This document shows, piece by piece, positions 8,242-16,371 of a stretch of 64,000 nucleotides of DNA. The stretch covers positions 21,162-85,161 of the forward strand of contig CALBSE010000012.1 of the NCBI GenBank assembly GCA_937927725.1, written 5' to 3'. The first letter of the stretch is position 1. Each line of letters begins with the position of its first letter. The notes below the pieces were generated by a model. The model did no database searches, had not been told where the DNA came from, and worked only from the letters and a program-made list of their open reading frames with translations. The DNA comes from an uncultured Actinomycetes bacterium (lineage in GTDB: Bacteria; Actinomycetota; Acidimicrobiia; Acidimicrobiales; Acidimicrobilacustridaceae). Both the position numbers and the translations under genes were made by a program.

Positions 8242-8715
8242 TTAGCTCAGTGTGATTCCACATGTCTGGGCTGCCGATTCCAACGCGGCATACGCCGCTT
8301 GACGCTCCGGCTTGGTGAGCTTGTGGTCAGGCTTTGAGATGCCATTGGACTTGAGACAATCCTTCTGGTCAGAGCTCAGTGCCTTAATTTCTGCCCGCAA
8401 TTCCTTGGCTCTGGCCACGGCGGGGCGCACAGGAAGTGTGACATTGCAGGTGTCGGCTGCAGCTTTCAAATTGGCGATGGCCGCTGCGCGTTCCTCGGGG
8501 GTGAGGGTGTGATCAGGCTTTGAGACACCGTTGCTCTTGAGGCACTGGCGTTGATCAGGAGTCAGCGACTTAAGAAATGCGCCCTTCCCCTGTGCTGCCT
8601 GGGTGGTTTGATCGGTGGTCTGAGCGCCAGCAGAACTCACTGCGAACAGGCCAGTGACTGCAACTGCGCCGAGTGCACCAGCGGCAATGAATGTGCGGAT
8701 CTTGGTGGATTTCAT
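8242..8715 (-). CDS. Small secreted protein with two Cys-containing repeats (LTxxQ-like)
   Basis: A 157-residue protein with a clear signal peptide (basic start, hydrophobic 10-25, cleavage near SSAGA). The mature part holds two copies of a unit of about 45 residues, at roughly 51-95 and 113-157. Each starts LTPDQRQCL or LSSDQKDCL, continues KSNG[VI]SKPDH and ends with a second Cys. The LTP[DE][QE]R starts resemble the LTxxQ motif of Spy/CpxP periplasmic chaperones, although overall homology is not shown. The two Cys per unit could form disulfides. It is transcribed divergently from an OmpR-type regulator and kinase, and shares TTGAG-type boxes with them. GAGGT lies about six bases before the ATG. 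Confidence 0.8.
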   Translation of the reverse strand: MKSTKIRTFIAAGALGAVAVTGLFAVSSAGAQTTDQTTQAAQGKGAFLKSLTPDQRQCLKSNGVSKPDHTLTPEERAAAIANLKAAADTCNVTLPVRPAVARAKELRAEIKALSSDQKDCLKSNGISKPDHKLTKPERQAAYAALESAAQTCGITLS

Positions 8716-8747
8716 GAGGTGACCTCTTTGTCTTGTACTGGGGGAGA

Positions 8748-8877
8748 CTCAACGGCTCCCGTTGAGATACCGGTACCTTGGCGGGCGGACCTCCAGCAAC
8801 GACCAACGTACGCTTGAGATTCGCTGGAACATTCATTCTCCAGCCGATCTCAAGGTTTTCTTGAGGTTCGTCTCAGA
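8748..8877. promoter_or_regulatory. TTGAG-box operator region between secreted protein and response regulator
   Basis: The intergenic region has repeated copies of the same core. CTCAACGG (8748-8755) and CCGTTGAG (8759-8766) form an 8-bp inverted repeat with a 3-base spacer. TTGAGAT is at 8814-8820, ATCTCAAG (8847-8854) faces CTTGAGG (8860-8866), and TCTCAGA is at 8871-8877. Several copies near both divergent starts suggest binding sites for the adjacent regulator controlling itself and the secreted protein. The assignment to that regulator is inferred. Confidence 0.5.
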
Positions 8878-8898
8878 CCCCGTAGGCAGGCTCCTCGT

Positions 8899-9585
8899 AT
8901 GACAACGAAACCGAAAGTGCTCGTGGTTGATGACGAGGAGAACATCTCGTTCCTTGTGGCGTCGGCGCTCAAGCTTGATGGTTGCGAACTTCGTACTGCC
9001 GCAACGGGGCGAGAAGCGGTTGACGCTGTCGAGAAATTTGGTCCCGATGCGATCGTGCTTGACGTGATGTTGCCGGACTTTGATGGCTTCGAAGTGCTGC
9101 GGCGCATTCGCAATGCCGGTTGTGAAGCACCGGTGTTGTTTCTCACGGCTCGAGATGACACCGATGACAAAGTTCACGGGTTAATGGCCGGTGGCGATGA
9201 CTACATCGTGAAGCCCTTCATCCTCGAGGAACTTGTTGCCCGTGTGCAAGTGCAATTACGCCGCCGAGGTTCTTCGCCGTTGTCATCACGAATCCAGATT
9301 CACGACCTGATAATCGATGACGACGCCCACCGTGTGTGGCGAGGTGATAACGAAGTCTTTCTCTCCGCAACCGAATATCGACTGCTGTTCTGTCTTGCAT
9401 CGAATGCAGGACGTGCAGTCACCCGAGCACAGATTCTCGATCACGTGTGGCAGTACGACTTCGACGGAGAGTCGGCGATTATTGAATCGTTTATGTCAAA
9501 CCTTCGTAAGAAGGTTGACAACGTCGAACCGAAGTTGATTCACACCGTTCGCGGCATCGGCTACAGCATTCGAGAACCAGGATGA
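8899..9585 (+). CDS. OmpR-family response regulator
   Basis: A 228-residue regulator. The receiver domain has the acidic pocket D11-D12, phosphoacceptor Asp55 in LDVMLPD, and the conserved Lys in YIVKPF. The winged-helix output domain runs from about 130 to 225 with LSATEYRLL and VRGIGYSI. It overlaps the start of the kinase gene by four bases (ATGA), so the pair is translationally coupled. The neighbouring TTGAG repeats suggest autoregulation and control of the divergent secreted protein. By analogy with CpxR-type systems it may respond to envelope conditions, but no signal is known. Confidence 0.92.
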   Translation: MTTKPKVLVVDDEENISFLVASALKLDGCELRTAATGREAVDAVEKFGPDAIVLDVMLPDFDGFEVLRRIRNAGCEAPVLFLTARDDTDDKVHGLMAGGDDYIVKPFILEELVARVQVQLRRRGSSPLSSRIQIHDLIIDDDAHRVWRGDNEVFLSATEYRLLFCLASNAGRAVTRAQILDHVWQYDFDGESAIIESFMSNLRKKVDNVEPKLIHTVRGIGYSIREPG

Positions 9586-10940
9586 CGCTTCGCACTCGGC
9601 TAATTGCTGCATTCGTCACCGTCGTTTTTTTGCTTGGAATGAGCAGTATTGCGGTGACACTTGTGCAGCGGTCGTATCTCATTGGTCAGGTCGATCAGCA
9701 ATTGGAAGCCATTGCACCTGCGTCCGGTGCGGTCATTGTGCGGCTTGCTTCGAGTGCGTCGCGACCGAATGCACAGAATATTTTGCAAACGGAGTTCTCG
9801 GAGTATTACGTCGGACGTATCACGACTGACGGACAGCTAACGACGTACTTGGCTCCCACCACCGATCCTGAACTTGTTCCGGTTCTTCCGACAACGACCG
9901 ACTACGGAACTCCCAGAACGGTTCGAACGGCAAGTGGTTCCGCTCGAAAAGTTCGAATTATCGAAACTCATTTACAGGATGGATCAACGGGGATTTTTGG
10001 TGTCACCCTCTCAAAGACTGACGCCGCTGTTCGCCGATTGATCATCACCGAGGGGATCGTTTCGCTGATTGTCCTTTCAGTAATGGGACTCGTTGTGTTC
10101 TGGGTCTTCCGCTTGGGGATCCGTCCCATTCGAAAGATGACCGAAGCAGCTGATGCGATTTCTGCGGGTTCCCTTGATGCGCGAATCGATGTTCCCGACG
10201 ATGGAACCGAGGCATCGCGACTCGGTCAGGCCCTCAACACAATGATCGAGACAACGCAGGAAACCGAAGCTCGCCTTCGGCAATTCGTTTCCGATGCGTC
10301 GCACGAGCTTCGGACACCACTCACCACGCTTCGGGGTTATACGGCGCTCTACGAAGCCGGTGGCTTTGAGACTAGAGAAGACCTCGATGATGCGATGCGA
10401 CGGATAGGTAACGAAGCAGCTCGCATGGGCCGAATCGTCGACGACCTTCTCCTTCTCGCGAAACTGGACGAACATGGCGCCCGAACTCCCGAGCCCGTGG
10501 AACTCGGTGCAGTCCTTCGCGATCTCGCATCCGACATTGCGGTTGTGCAGCCAGGACGTCCAGTCACCGTTGAATGTGCAACGCCGGTGATAGCGATGAT
10601 TAATCGCGATCATGTGCTGCAAGCGGTCACTGCATTTACGACCAATGCGCTTCGCTATACCGACACAACCGCCGAAATCATTCTGCGCGCCTATGCAGCG
10701 AGCGGCCGGGCAAGAGTGGAAGTAAGCGATCGCGGCGCCGGTATCGCCGAAGCCGACCTGTCGCATCTCTTCGATCGTTTTTATCGAGCTGATTCGGGTC
10801 GGGCCCGAGCAGCGGGCGGCAATGGGCTCGGTCTCGCAATCGTGGCATCGATTATCTCGAGCTATCACGGAACGTACGGCGTGCAGTCAGTTGTTGGTTT
10901 GGGCTCAACGTTCTGGTTTGAGTTGCCGCTGTCTTCGTAG
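9582..10940 (+). CDS. Membrane sensor histidine kinase (HAMP)
   Basis: A 452-residue kinase. Transmembrane helix 1 (about 8-28) and helix 2 (about 154-178) enclose an extracytoplasmic sensor domain of about 125 residues. A HAMP linker follows (about 178-230). The phosphoacceptor is His241 in DASHELRTPLTTL. The ATPase domain shows DRGAGI and GNGLGLAI. The G1 and G2 boxes are intact, but the N box is degenerate (VTAFTTNALRYTD in place of NLLxNA), which is common in this subfamily. It partners the response regulator encoded just upstream with a 4-base overlap. The sensor domain has no recognised ligand-binding fold. Confidence 0.92.
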   Translation: MTLRTRLIAAFVTVVFLLGMSSIAVTLVQRSYLIGQVDQQLEAIAPASGAVIVRLASSASRPNAQNILQTEFSEYYVGRITTDGQLTTYLAPTTDPELVPVLPTTTDYGTPRTVRTASGSARKVRIIETHLQDGSTGIFGVTLSKTDAAVRRLIITEGIVSLIVLSVMGLVVFWVFRLGIRPIRKMTEAADAISAGSLDARIDVPDDGTEASRLGQALNTMIETTQETEARLRQFVSDASHELRTPLTTLRGYTALYEAGGFETREDLDDAMRRIGNEAARMGRIVDDLLLLAKLDEHGARTPEPVELGAVLRDLASDIAVVQPGRPVTVECATPVIAMINRDHVLQAVTAFTTNALRYTDTTAEIILRAYAASGRARVEVSDRGAGIAEADLSHLFDRFYRADSGRARAAGGNGLGLAIVASIISSYHGTYGVQSVVGLGSTFWFELPLSS

Positions 10941-11017
10941 CCGCCGAATCGACGTGTGCTCTCGGGCTACGGTCAAAAGACCCGCGTCCACCGAATTGTT
11001 CTGATTGAGGTCGCACT

Positions 11018-12892
11018 ATGTCAGTTACGAAACACACTGCGGCACATCAGCATGCGGTCACGATGGATCTGCCGTTCGATGACGAACAAGACTTTGTCGA
11101 TGCGCAGCGCGGATTTCTCGCGGCTCTCGACGACACGCTGATCGAAGCCACCGACGGTCGAGTGGTGTGGGATCTCGGCCCCTACGGCGATACGTCGGGT
11201 GCTGCGCCAGCAACGGTGAATCCAAGTTTGTGGCGACAGGCACAACTGAATCTGATTCACGGTCTTTTTGAAGTGGTGCCGGGTATCTATCAAGTTCGCG
11301 GTCTTGATATTTCAAGCATGACGATGGTGGAAGGCGACACGGGTGTGATCGTGATCGATCCGCTCGTTTCTTGTGAGACGGCAGCCGCGGCGTTGGCGCT
11401 CTATCGATCCGTTCGCGGTGATCGACCAGTTACGGCTCTGATTTACACGCACAGCCATATCGACCATTTCGGTGGTGCCGCCGGTGTTGTTCCCAACGGC
11501 GACCCGGGTGACATCCCGATTGTTGCACCGGAGCATTTTCTCGAGCATGCGGTGAGTGAAAACCTTCAAGCCGGCACGGCGATGAGTCGTCGTGCCACCT
11601 ATATGTACGGAACGCTTCTGCCCCGTGGCCCTGAAGGTCAGATGACCTGCGGTCTTGGTCCGTTGCCCTCGAATGGCACGTTGTCGTTGCTGCCTCCATC
11701 GATCGATATCACTCACACCGGGCAGGAACTGGTGCTCGATGGTGTGCGCATTGTTTTTCAAATGACACCGGGCACCGAAGCTCCGGCAGAGATGAACTTC
11801 TTCTTCCCAGATTTTCGTGCGTTGTGTATGGCGGAGAACGCAACACACAACCTGCACAACGTCGTGACATTGCGTGGTGCTCTAGTGCGCGATGCACATG
11901 CGTGGGCAAGCTTTCTCGACGAGAGCATCGAGATGTTCGCAAAGCAGAGCGATGTCTCTTTCGCGTCGCACCACTGGCCAACCTGGGGGAGCGGCAACAT
12001 CGTCGATTATCTCTCAAAGCAACGCGATCTCTATGCGTATTTGAACGATCAGACGCTTCGCTATCTCAATCGAGGTTTCACCGGCATCGAGATCGCAGAG
12101 ATGATCGAACTTCCCCCGTCACTCGCTTCCTCGTGGCACTGCCGTGGCTATTACGGGTCGGTAAGCCACAACGTGAAGGCGGTGTATCAGCGCTACATGG
12201 GTTGGTTCGATGGAAACCCTGCGCACCTTTGGCCCCATCCGCCTGAACAGGCGGCCGTTCGGTATGTCGAGTTCATGGGCGGTGCCGACGCGGTGCTGGA
12301 AAAAGCGGAGCGAAGCTTCGACGAAGGTGACTATCGATGGGTTGCCGAAGTGGTGAACCACGTCGTGTTTGCTGATCCATCAAATATGGATGCGCGCGAG
12401 CTGCTCGCCCGCACGTATACGCAAATGGGGTACTCGCAGGAGAATGCGACGTGGCGCAACTTCTTTCTCACGGGCGCACAAGAGCTGCGGGGTGCCGACA
12501 TCACCGGTCCTGCCGGCCAAAACGCCCTTGCGCTGATGGCGCACATCACGCCCACGCAGGTGTTTGATGCGATCGCGATTCGTATCGATGGTATGAAAGC
12601 CGCAGGCCAGCACTTCTCCATCAATTGGATGATTGCTGAGACCGGCGAACGGTATGTACTTCGTCTTGAAAACGGCGTGTTGTCGAACGCGTCGAATCGA
12701 TTCTCCGACGACGCCGTGCTGTCGGTAACGGTCCCGAGCGCACAACTTCTCTTGCTCGTCGTCGGCGTCGTGAAACTTGAAGCGCTAGTCGAACAAGGTC
12801 TCGCGACCGCGGAAGGCGACCTCAGCGTGCTTGATTCGATTCGGGAAATCCTTGATCCGCCCGATCCGATGTTCCCGATTGTGCTGCCTTAG
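11018..12892 (+). CDS. Alkylsulfatase (SdsA1-type, metallo-beta-lactamase fold)
   Basis: A 624-residue protein with the layout of linear primary-alkylsulfatases. An N-terminal metallo-beta-lactamase domain carries the full metal motif THSHIDH (His145, His147, Asp149, His150) and the later acidic/His segment GTEAPAEMNFFFPDF...ENATHNLHN. An alkylsulfatase dimerisation domain follows (about 375-520), then a C-terminal SCP2-like domain. The family hydrolyses sulfate esters such as dodecyl sulfate, releasing alcohol and sulfate. Many relatives are exported, but no clear signal peptide is seen here, so it is probably cytosolic. GAGG lies about seven bases before the ATG. It follows the two-component operon with its own short leader. 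Confidence 0.9.
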   Translation: MSVTKHTAAHQHAVTMDLPFDDEQDFVDAQRGFLAALDDTLIEATDGRVVWDLGPYGDTSGAAPATVNPSLWRQAQLNLIHGLFEVVPGIYQVRGLDISSMTMVEGDTGVIVIDPLVSCETAAAALALYRSVRGDRPVTALIYTHSHIDHFGGAAGVVPNGDPGDIPIVAPEHFLEHAVSENLQAGTAMSRRATYMYGTLLPRGPEGQMTCGLGPLPSNGTLSLLPPSIDITHTGQELVLDGVRIVFQMTPGTEAPAEMNFFFPDFRALCMAENATHNLHNVVTLRGALVRDAHAWASFLDESIEMFAKQSDVSFASHHWPTWGSGNIVDYLSKQRDLYAYLNDQTLRYLNRGFTGIEIAEMIELPPSLASSWHCRGYYGSVSHNVKAVYQRYMGWFDGNPAHLWPHPPEQAAVRYVEFMGGADAVLEKAERSFDEGDYRWVAEVVNHVVFADPSNMDARELLARTYTQMGYSQENATWRNFFLTGAQELRGADITGPAGQNALALMAHITPTQVFDAIAIRIDGMKAAGQHFSINWMIAETGERYVLRLENGVLSNASNRFSDDAVLSVTVPSAQLLLLVVGVVKLEALVEQGLATAEGDLSVLDSIREILDPPDPMFPIVLP

Positions 12893-12910
12893 AGCAATTG
12901 ACGGTGCGAG

Positions 12911-13684
12911 TTAGTCGACGACGTAGGACGTCATCGAAAGCGAACCGTACGCGTAGCCGTCGAGAAGTGTTCGGGCCGAATCCCCTGCTGCATCGGCGAT
13001 GCCAGCGATGTACGCGAGTGGCAGGAAATGATCGGGAGTTGGAACGGCAGCACGCGCTTCGGGGAGCGTGAGAACAGAACCGAGCTGTGCGGGATCACTC
13101 GTCATCACTGAGCGCGTTGCGTCGTCGAAAACATGTGCCCAGTCGGCACCACCATCGGTGTTGGACCAGTCGATCATTCCGAGGTTGTGCACGACGTTGC
13201 CACTGCCGATGATCAACACGCCATCGTGGCGAAGTGGCTCGAGCGAATGCCCGATAGCGATGTGTTCGTCGATTGACTTCTGCGCGTCGATGGAAAGTTG
13301 AAGGACGGGAACATCGGCGGTCGGCCACAAGTGAGTGAGCACTGACCATGTTCCGTGGTCGAGCCCCCAACTGTCGGTGTCGAGACCGCACCAGGTTGGG
13401 GACAGAGTGTCAACGACTTCTTGAGCAATCGCAGGAGAACCGGGAGCGGGGTAGTCGACGTCGAACAGCTCTTGAGGGAATCCGTAGAAGTCGTGAATCG
13501 TTCGAGGTGTTTCCATTGCTGTGACAACGGTTGTGTTCACATACCAGTGAGCTGAAACACAGAGAATTGCTCGCGGTCGTGGAATCGATGCGCCGAATTC
13601 GCGCCACGCAGTTGTGTAGCGATTCGTTTCGAGCGTGTTCATTGGGCTGCCATGTCCAATGAATGCAGCGGGCATTGTGGTCAT
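12911..13684 (-). CDS. LigB/DODA-type extradiol ring-cleavage dioxygenase
   Basis: A 257-residue class III extradiol dioxygenase similar to 4,5-DOPA dioxygenase (YgiD). Recognisable features are AFIGHGSPMN near the N terminus, VSAHWYV, LDHGTWS near residue 109, and GSGNVVHNLG. The histidines in these motifs bind Fe(II) or Zn(II). Members open catechol rings, and the physiological substrate of most bacterial YgiD homologues is unknown. It is preceded by TAGAAT six bases before the ATG and has no Shine-Dalgarno, so it is probably a leaderless mRNA. It converges with the alkylsulfatase gene. Confidence 0.85.
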   Translation of the reverse strand: MTTMPAAFIGHGSPMNTLETNRYTTAWREFGASIPRPRAILCVSAHWYVNTTVVTAMETPRTIHDFYGFPQELFDVDYPAPGSPAIAQEVVDTLSPTWCGLDTDSWGLDHGTWSVLTHLWPTADVPVLQLSIDAQKSIDEHIAIGHSLEPLRHDGVLIIGSGNVVHNLGMIDWSNTDGGADWAHVFDDATRSVMTSDPAQLGSVLTLPEARAAVPTPDHFLPLAYIAGIADAAGDSARTLLDGYAYGSLSMTSYVVD

Positions 13685-13696
13685 GCAACCATTCTA
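13685..13696 (-). promoter_or_regulatory. Leaderless -10 box, dioxygenase gene
   Basis: On the minus strand TAGAAT, then GGTTGC, then the ATG. This is the best match to a consensus -10 box among the leaderless candidates in the window. Confidence 0.6.
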
Positions 13697-13730
13697 CGGA
13701 TTGAGAGGGGAACCTTCGTCGGGACGTTGG

Positions 13731-14705
13731 TCACGTTGTTGTGGGGCCCATTGCGTCGATCATCACAGAGGCCATCGCAAACCGTTCGTCACCAATTGCG
13801 GTCCAACGATGATTGGTGCCGCGCTGAATCACGACATCGCCGGGGCCAAGTTCGGTCTGCACACCATCGGGTAGTTCGAGGAGAACGCGACCGCGCAAGA
13901 CAACATCGACATCGACAGTCGAAGTGACGTGCCAACCCTGTTCAATCGGGGGAGCGGGTGTGAGTTGAACGAGCCGGAACCACAATCCACCTGCTGGTGG
14001 AACAAGTGACCACGGCCCATCGGGGTCGCCACCTTGTTCCACTGATTGCAACGGGCCACCGGTATGCCAAAGGTCAGTCATGGTCGTTGTTGGTGATGAC
14101 ACTGCGTCAGCAGCACCGCCATCGACAACTGGCGACCCGGTGACGACTCGGCGAATTGGTTTGTCGCCTGTGGTCGCAGGCTTCACGTTGACGATGTCGA
14201 CAGGCGCGTTGATATCGGGGCGGAGCATTGCAACGAAGTATGTCCAGCCGTGTTCATCGGCTGGCCGCCACCGGTGCTGAGTCCCGCGTTGAATGACGAC
14301 TTCGCCGGCGCTGATCACGCGCTCGCCATCTTCAAGACCCATGACGACCGAACCTTCGAGCACGATCATGAGGTCGAGTGTGTCGGTCGCGTGCATGCCA
14401 GGCGTGGAGTCGGAATCGCCCTTGACGCGTAGCCAGGTGGTGTCGGGGTCAGCTCCCGAAGGAATGCCGGGCATTCGAATGATTCGTGCGCTGGCACCAC
14501 CAGGTGGTGGCTCGAGCGCGAAACCAGAAGTGGCGTTGTCGGGATCATTAGCGATCGAGGGCCGCGGTCCGTTGAGCCAGAGCACTTCACTGACCGAAAC
14601 GGTGTCGGTCACAATCGTGTTGGGTGCGGCACCGTCGTTGGTAATGACGTGATGACCATTCGCATCGATACCAGTGACAACCCGCCGCACAAAGGTTTGA
14701 CTCAT
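13731..14705 (-). CDS. Tandem double-cupin protein
   Basis: A 324-residue protein made of two homologous halves (about 1-155 and 165-324). Each half opens with RRVVTG and ends in a cupin: H[AV]T[DS]T[LV]D, a glycine-rich turn (GLEDGERVISAGEVVIQRGTQHRW in two pieces), and the matching GPGDVVIQRGTNHRW. Gentisate-dioxygenase-like metal cupins show this pattern, but here the first His cluster is reduced (MHATDT and WHVTST), so metal binding is uncertain. The ATG at 14703-14705 is chosen because TACGAT lies six bases upstream. An ATG nine codons earlier exists without support. The function is unknown. Confidence 0.75.
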   Translation of the reverse strand: MSQTFVRRVVTGIDANGHHVITNDGAAPNTIVTDTVSVSEVLWLNGPRPSIANDPDNATSGFALEPPPGGASARIIRMPGIPSGADPDTTWLRVKGDSDSTPGMHATDTLDLMIVLEGSVVMGLEDGERVISAGEVVIQRGTQHRWRPADEHGWTYFVAMLRPDINAPVDIVNVKPATTGDKPIRRVVTGSPVVDGGAADAVSSPTTTMTDLWHTGGPLQSVEQGGDPDGPWSLVPPAGGLWFRLVQLTPAPPIEQGWHVTSTVDVDVVLRGRVLLELPDGVQTELGPGDVVIQRGTNHRWTAIGDERFAMASVMIDAMGPTTT

Positions 14706-14717
14706 TGCGTGATCGTA
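14706..14717 (-). promoter_or_regulatory. Leaderless -10 box, double-cupin gene
   Basis: On the minus strand TACGAT, then CACGCA, then the ATG at 14705. It decides the start choice for this gene. Confidence 0.45.
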
Positions 14718-14790
14718 GGTCCGAGCCGACATTGAAAGGAGGGGCTGTGGAATGATGTCTCCTCAGGTCGAGTTCGATCCGGGGGGAACG

Positions 14791-16350
14791 ATGGGTTACA
14801 AGACTTCTTTGCGTTTCATTGCTGCAACGGTTGCAGTGGTGGTACTCGGAGCGACCGCCACGGCGTGCTCATCGTCGAAGGATTCGTCCTCGACGACAAC
14901 GACCGTGTTCTCTAGTCCGGTTGCTGAAGCAACGATTAAGGGACCAGTGAGTGGGGGCAAAGGTTTTGTCGTCCTTGCTCCCAATCCTCCACAGGATGGC
15001 CAACAGCCGACGGTGTTCGATCTGAAAACCGTTGGCTATCAAGAAGACGAATACTTCCTATCAGGCAATGCGACGGCATTTACGAGCGATGCTCCGTTAA
15101 CGGCTGACGGAATGTGGACGACCCGCGATGCGGGCACCGCGCCGTACGCCACCCGCGTCGTAGTTCGCCGACCAAGTGATCCGAAAAAGTTCAACGGCAC
15201 CGTCATCGTTGAATGGCTCAACGTCACTGCTGGTCTTGATACTGCTCCGGACTGGACTTATATGGCGCCGGAAATCGTTCGATCAGGATTCGCTTGGGTC
15301 GGAGTTTCCGCACAAAGGGTTGGAATTGAAGGCGGCGGAATGTCGATCGGCGTTGATCGGGTTCTGAAGTCGTTCGATCCGGTTCGCTATTCCTCGCTCT
15401 CGCACCCTGGTGACAATTACTCCTACGACATCTTCAGCCAAGCAGGGGCCGCGGTTCGCCGTGATGCTTCGACGTTGCTCGGAGATTTGAACGTCAAGAA
15501 CGTCGTCGCAATGGGCGAATCGCAGTCGGCAAGTCGCCTCACGACATATGTCGACGCTGTTGCACCGAACGCCAAGGTCTTTGATGGCTATTTCATTCAC
15601 AGTCGCAGTGGAAATGCCGCGCCGTTGTCCGCCGACCCGCTGCCGGCGGTGACGCCACCGTTGGGCACGTTGATCCGAACTGATTTGGGCAAGCCAGTTT
15701 TGAATTTCAGTTCCGAAACTGATGTTGCCGGTGCAAAGGGATACGTCAAAGCGCGCCAGCCCGACACCGACACATTCCGCGGTTGGGAAGCAACCGGAAC
15801 CGCACACGCCGATTATTACGATCTCGGCGGCGGTGGCTTCGACACTGGTGACGGCAAGAACGACATCACGTATTTCAATTCGATGATGGCCCCGCCGAAG
15901 GATGTCTACGACAACCTCATCACCTGTGCCGATGGAATTAACACCGGTCCGCACACCTACATCCTCCGGACCGCTCTGCGCGACTTCAACACGTGGGTGA
16001 CAAAGAGTCAGGTTCCGGTGTCACAGCCACAACTCGAAGTTGATGCCGCGGGTACCGGCTACAACGTCGACGAATTCGGGATCGCTAAGGGTGGCATTCG
16101 TACGCCGCACGTTGATGTTCCGATTGCGGTATTGACCGGATTGGGACAGAAAGGCAACGCCTTCTGTTCGCTGTTCGGTGGGACAGTTCCGTTGACGTCA
16201 GCAGTGCTTACGGCGAAGTACGGCACTCACGATGCGTTTGTCGCCAAATTCACCGAAGCAACCAAGAGCGCCGCCAAGGCGGGGGCGCTTCTGAATGACG
16301 ACGTTGACCATTTGATCGCTGCAGCGAAAGCATCAAAGGTTCTGCAGTAG
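14791..16350 (+). CDS. Lipoprotein alpha/beta hydrolase (Abhydrolase_10-like), copy 1
   Basis: A 519-residue lipoprotein. The signal peptide ends in the lipobox ATAC followed by a Ser-rich tether. The body matches large actinobacterial alpha/beta hydrolase-domain proteins, with the nucleophile elbow GESQSA, an acidic strand in SSETDVAGA, and the likely catalytic His in GTAHADYYD. The substrate is unknown; an extracytoplasmic esterase is the natural inference. The ATG at 14791 is favoured over the ATG pair at 14752 because GGGGGG precedes it and the signal peptide then has a normal length. A close paralogue follows 21 bases downstream. The two share most motifs, including DAAPDWTY-type and HPGD.YSYD segments, which indicates tandem duplication. 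Confidence 0.8.
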   Translation: MGYKTSLRFIAATVAVVVLGATATACSSSKDSSSTTTTVFSSPVAEATIKGPVSGGKGFVVLAPNPPQDGQQPTVFDLKTVGYQEDEYFLSGNATAFTSDAPLTADGMWTTRDAGTAPYATRVVVRRPSDPKKFNGTVIVEWLNVTAGLDTAPDWTYMAPEIVRSGFAWVGVSAQRVGIEGGGMSIGVDRVLKSFDPVRYSSLSHPGDNYSYDIFSQAGAAVRRDASTLLGDLNVKNVVAMGESQSASRLTTYVDAVAPNAKVFDGYFIHSRSGNAAPLSADPLPAVTPPLGTLIRTDLGKPVLNFSSETDVAGAKGYVKARQPDTDTFRGWEATGTAHADYYDLGGGGFDTGDGKNDITYFNSMMAPPKDVYDNLITCADGINTGPHTYILRTALRDFNTWVTKSQVPVSQPQLEVDAAGTGYNVDEFGIAKGGIRTPHVDVPIAVLTGLGQKGNAFCSLFGGTVPLTSAVLTAKYGTHDAFVAKFTEATKSAAKAGALLNDDVDHLIAAAKASKVLQ

Positions 16351-16371
16351 TCAGCCATTTCCTTACTCGAA

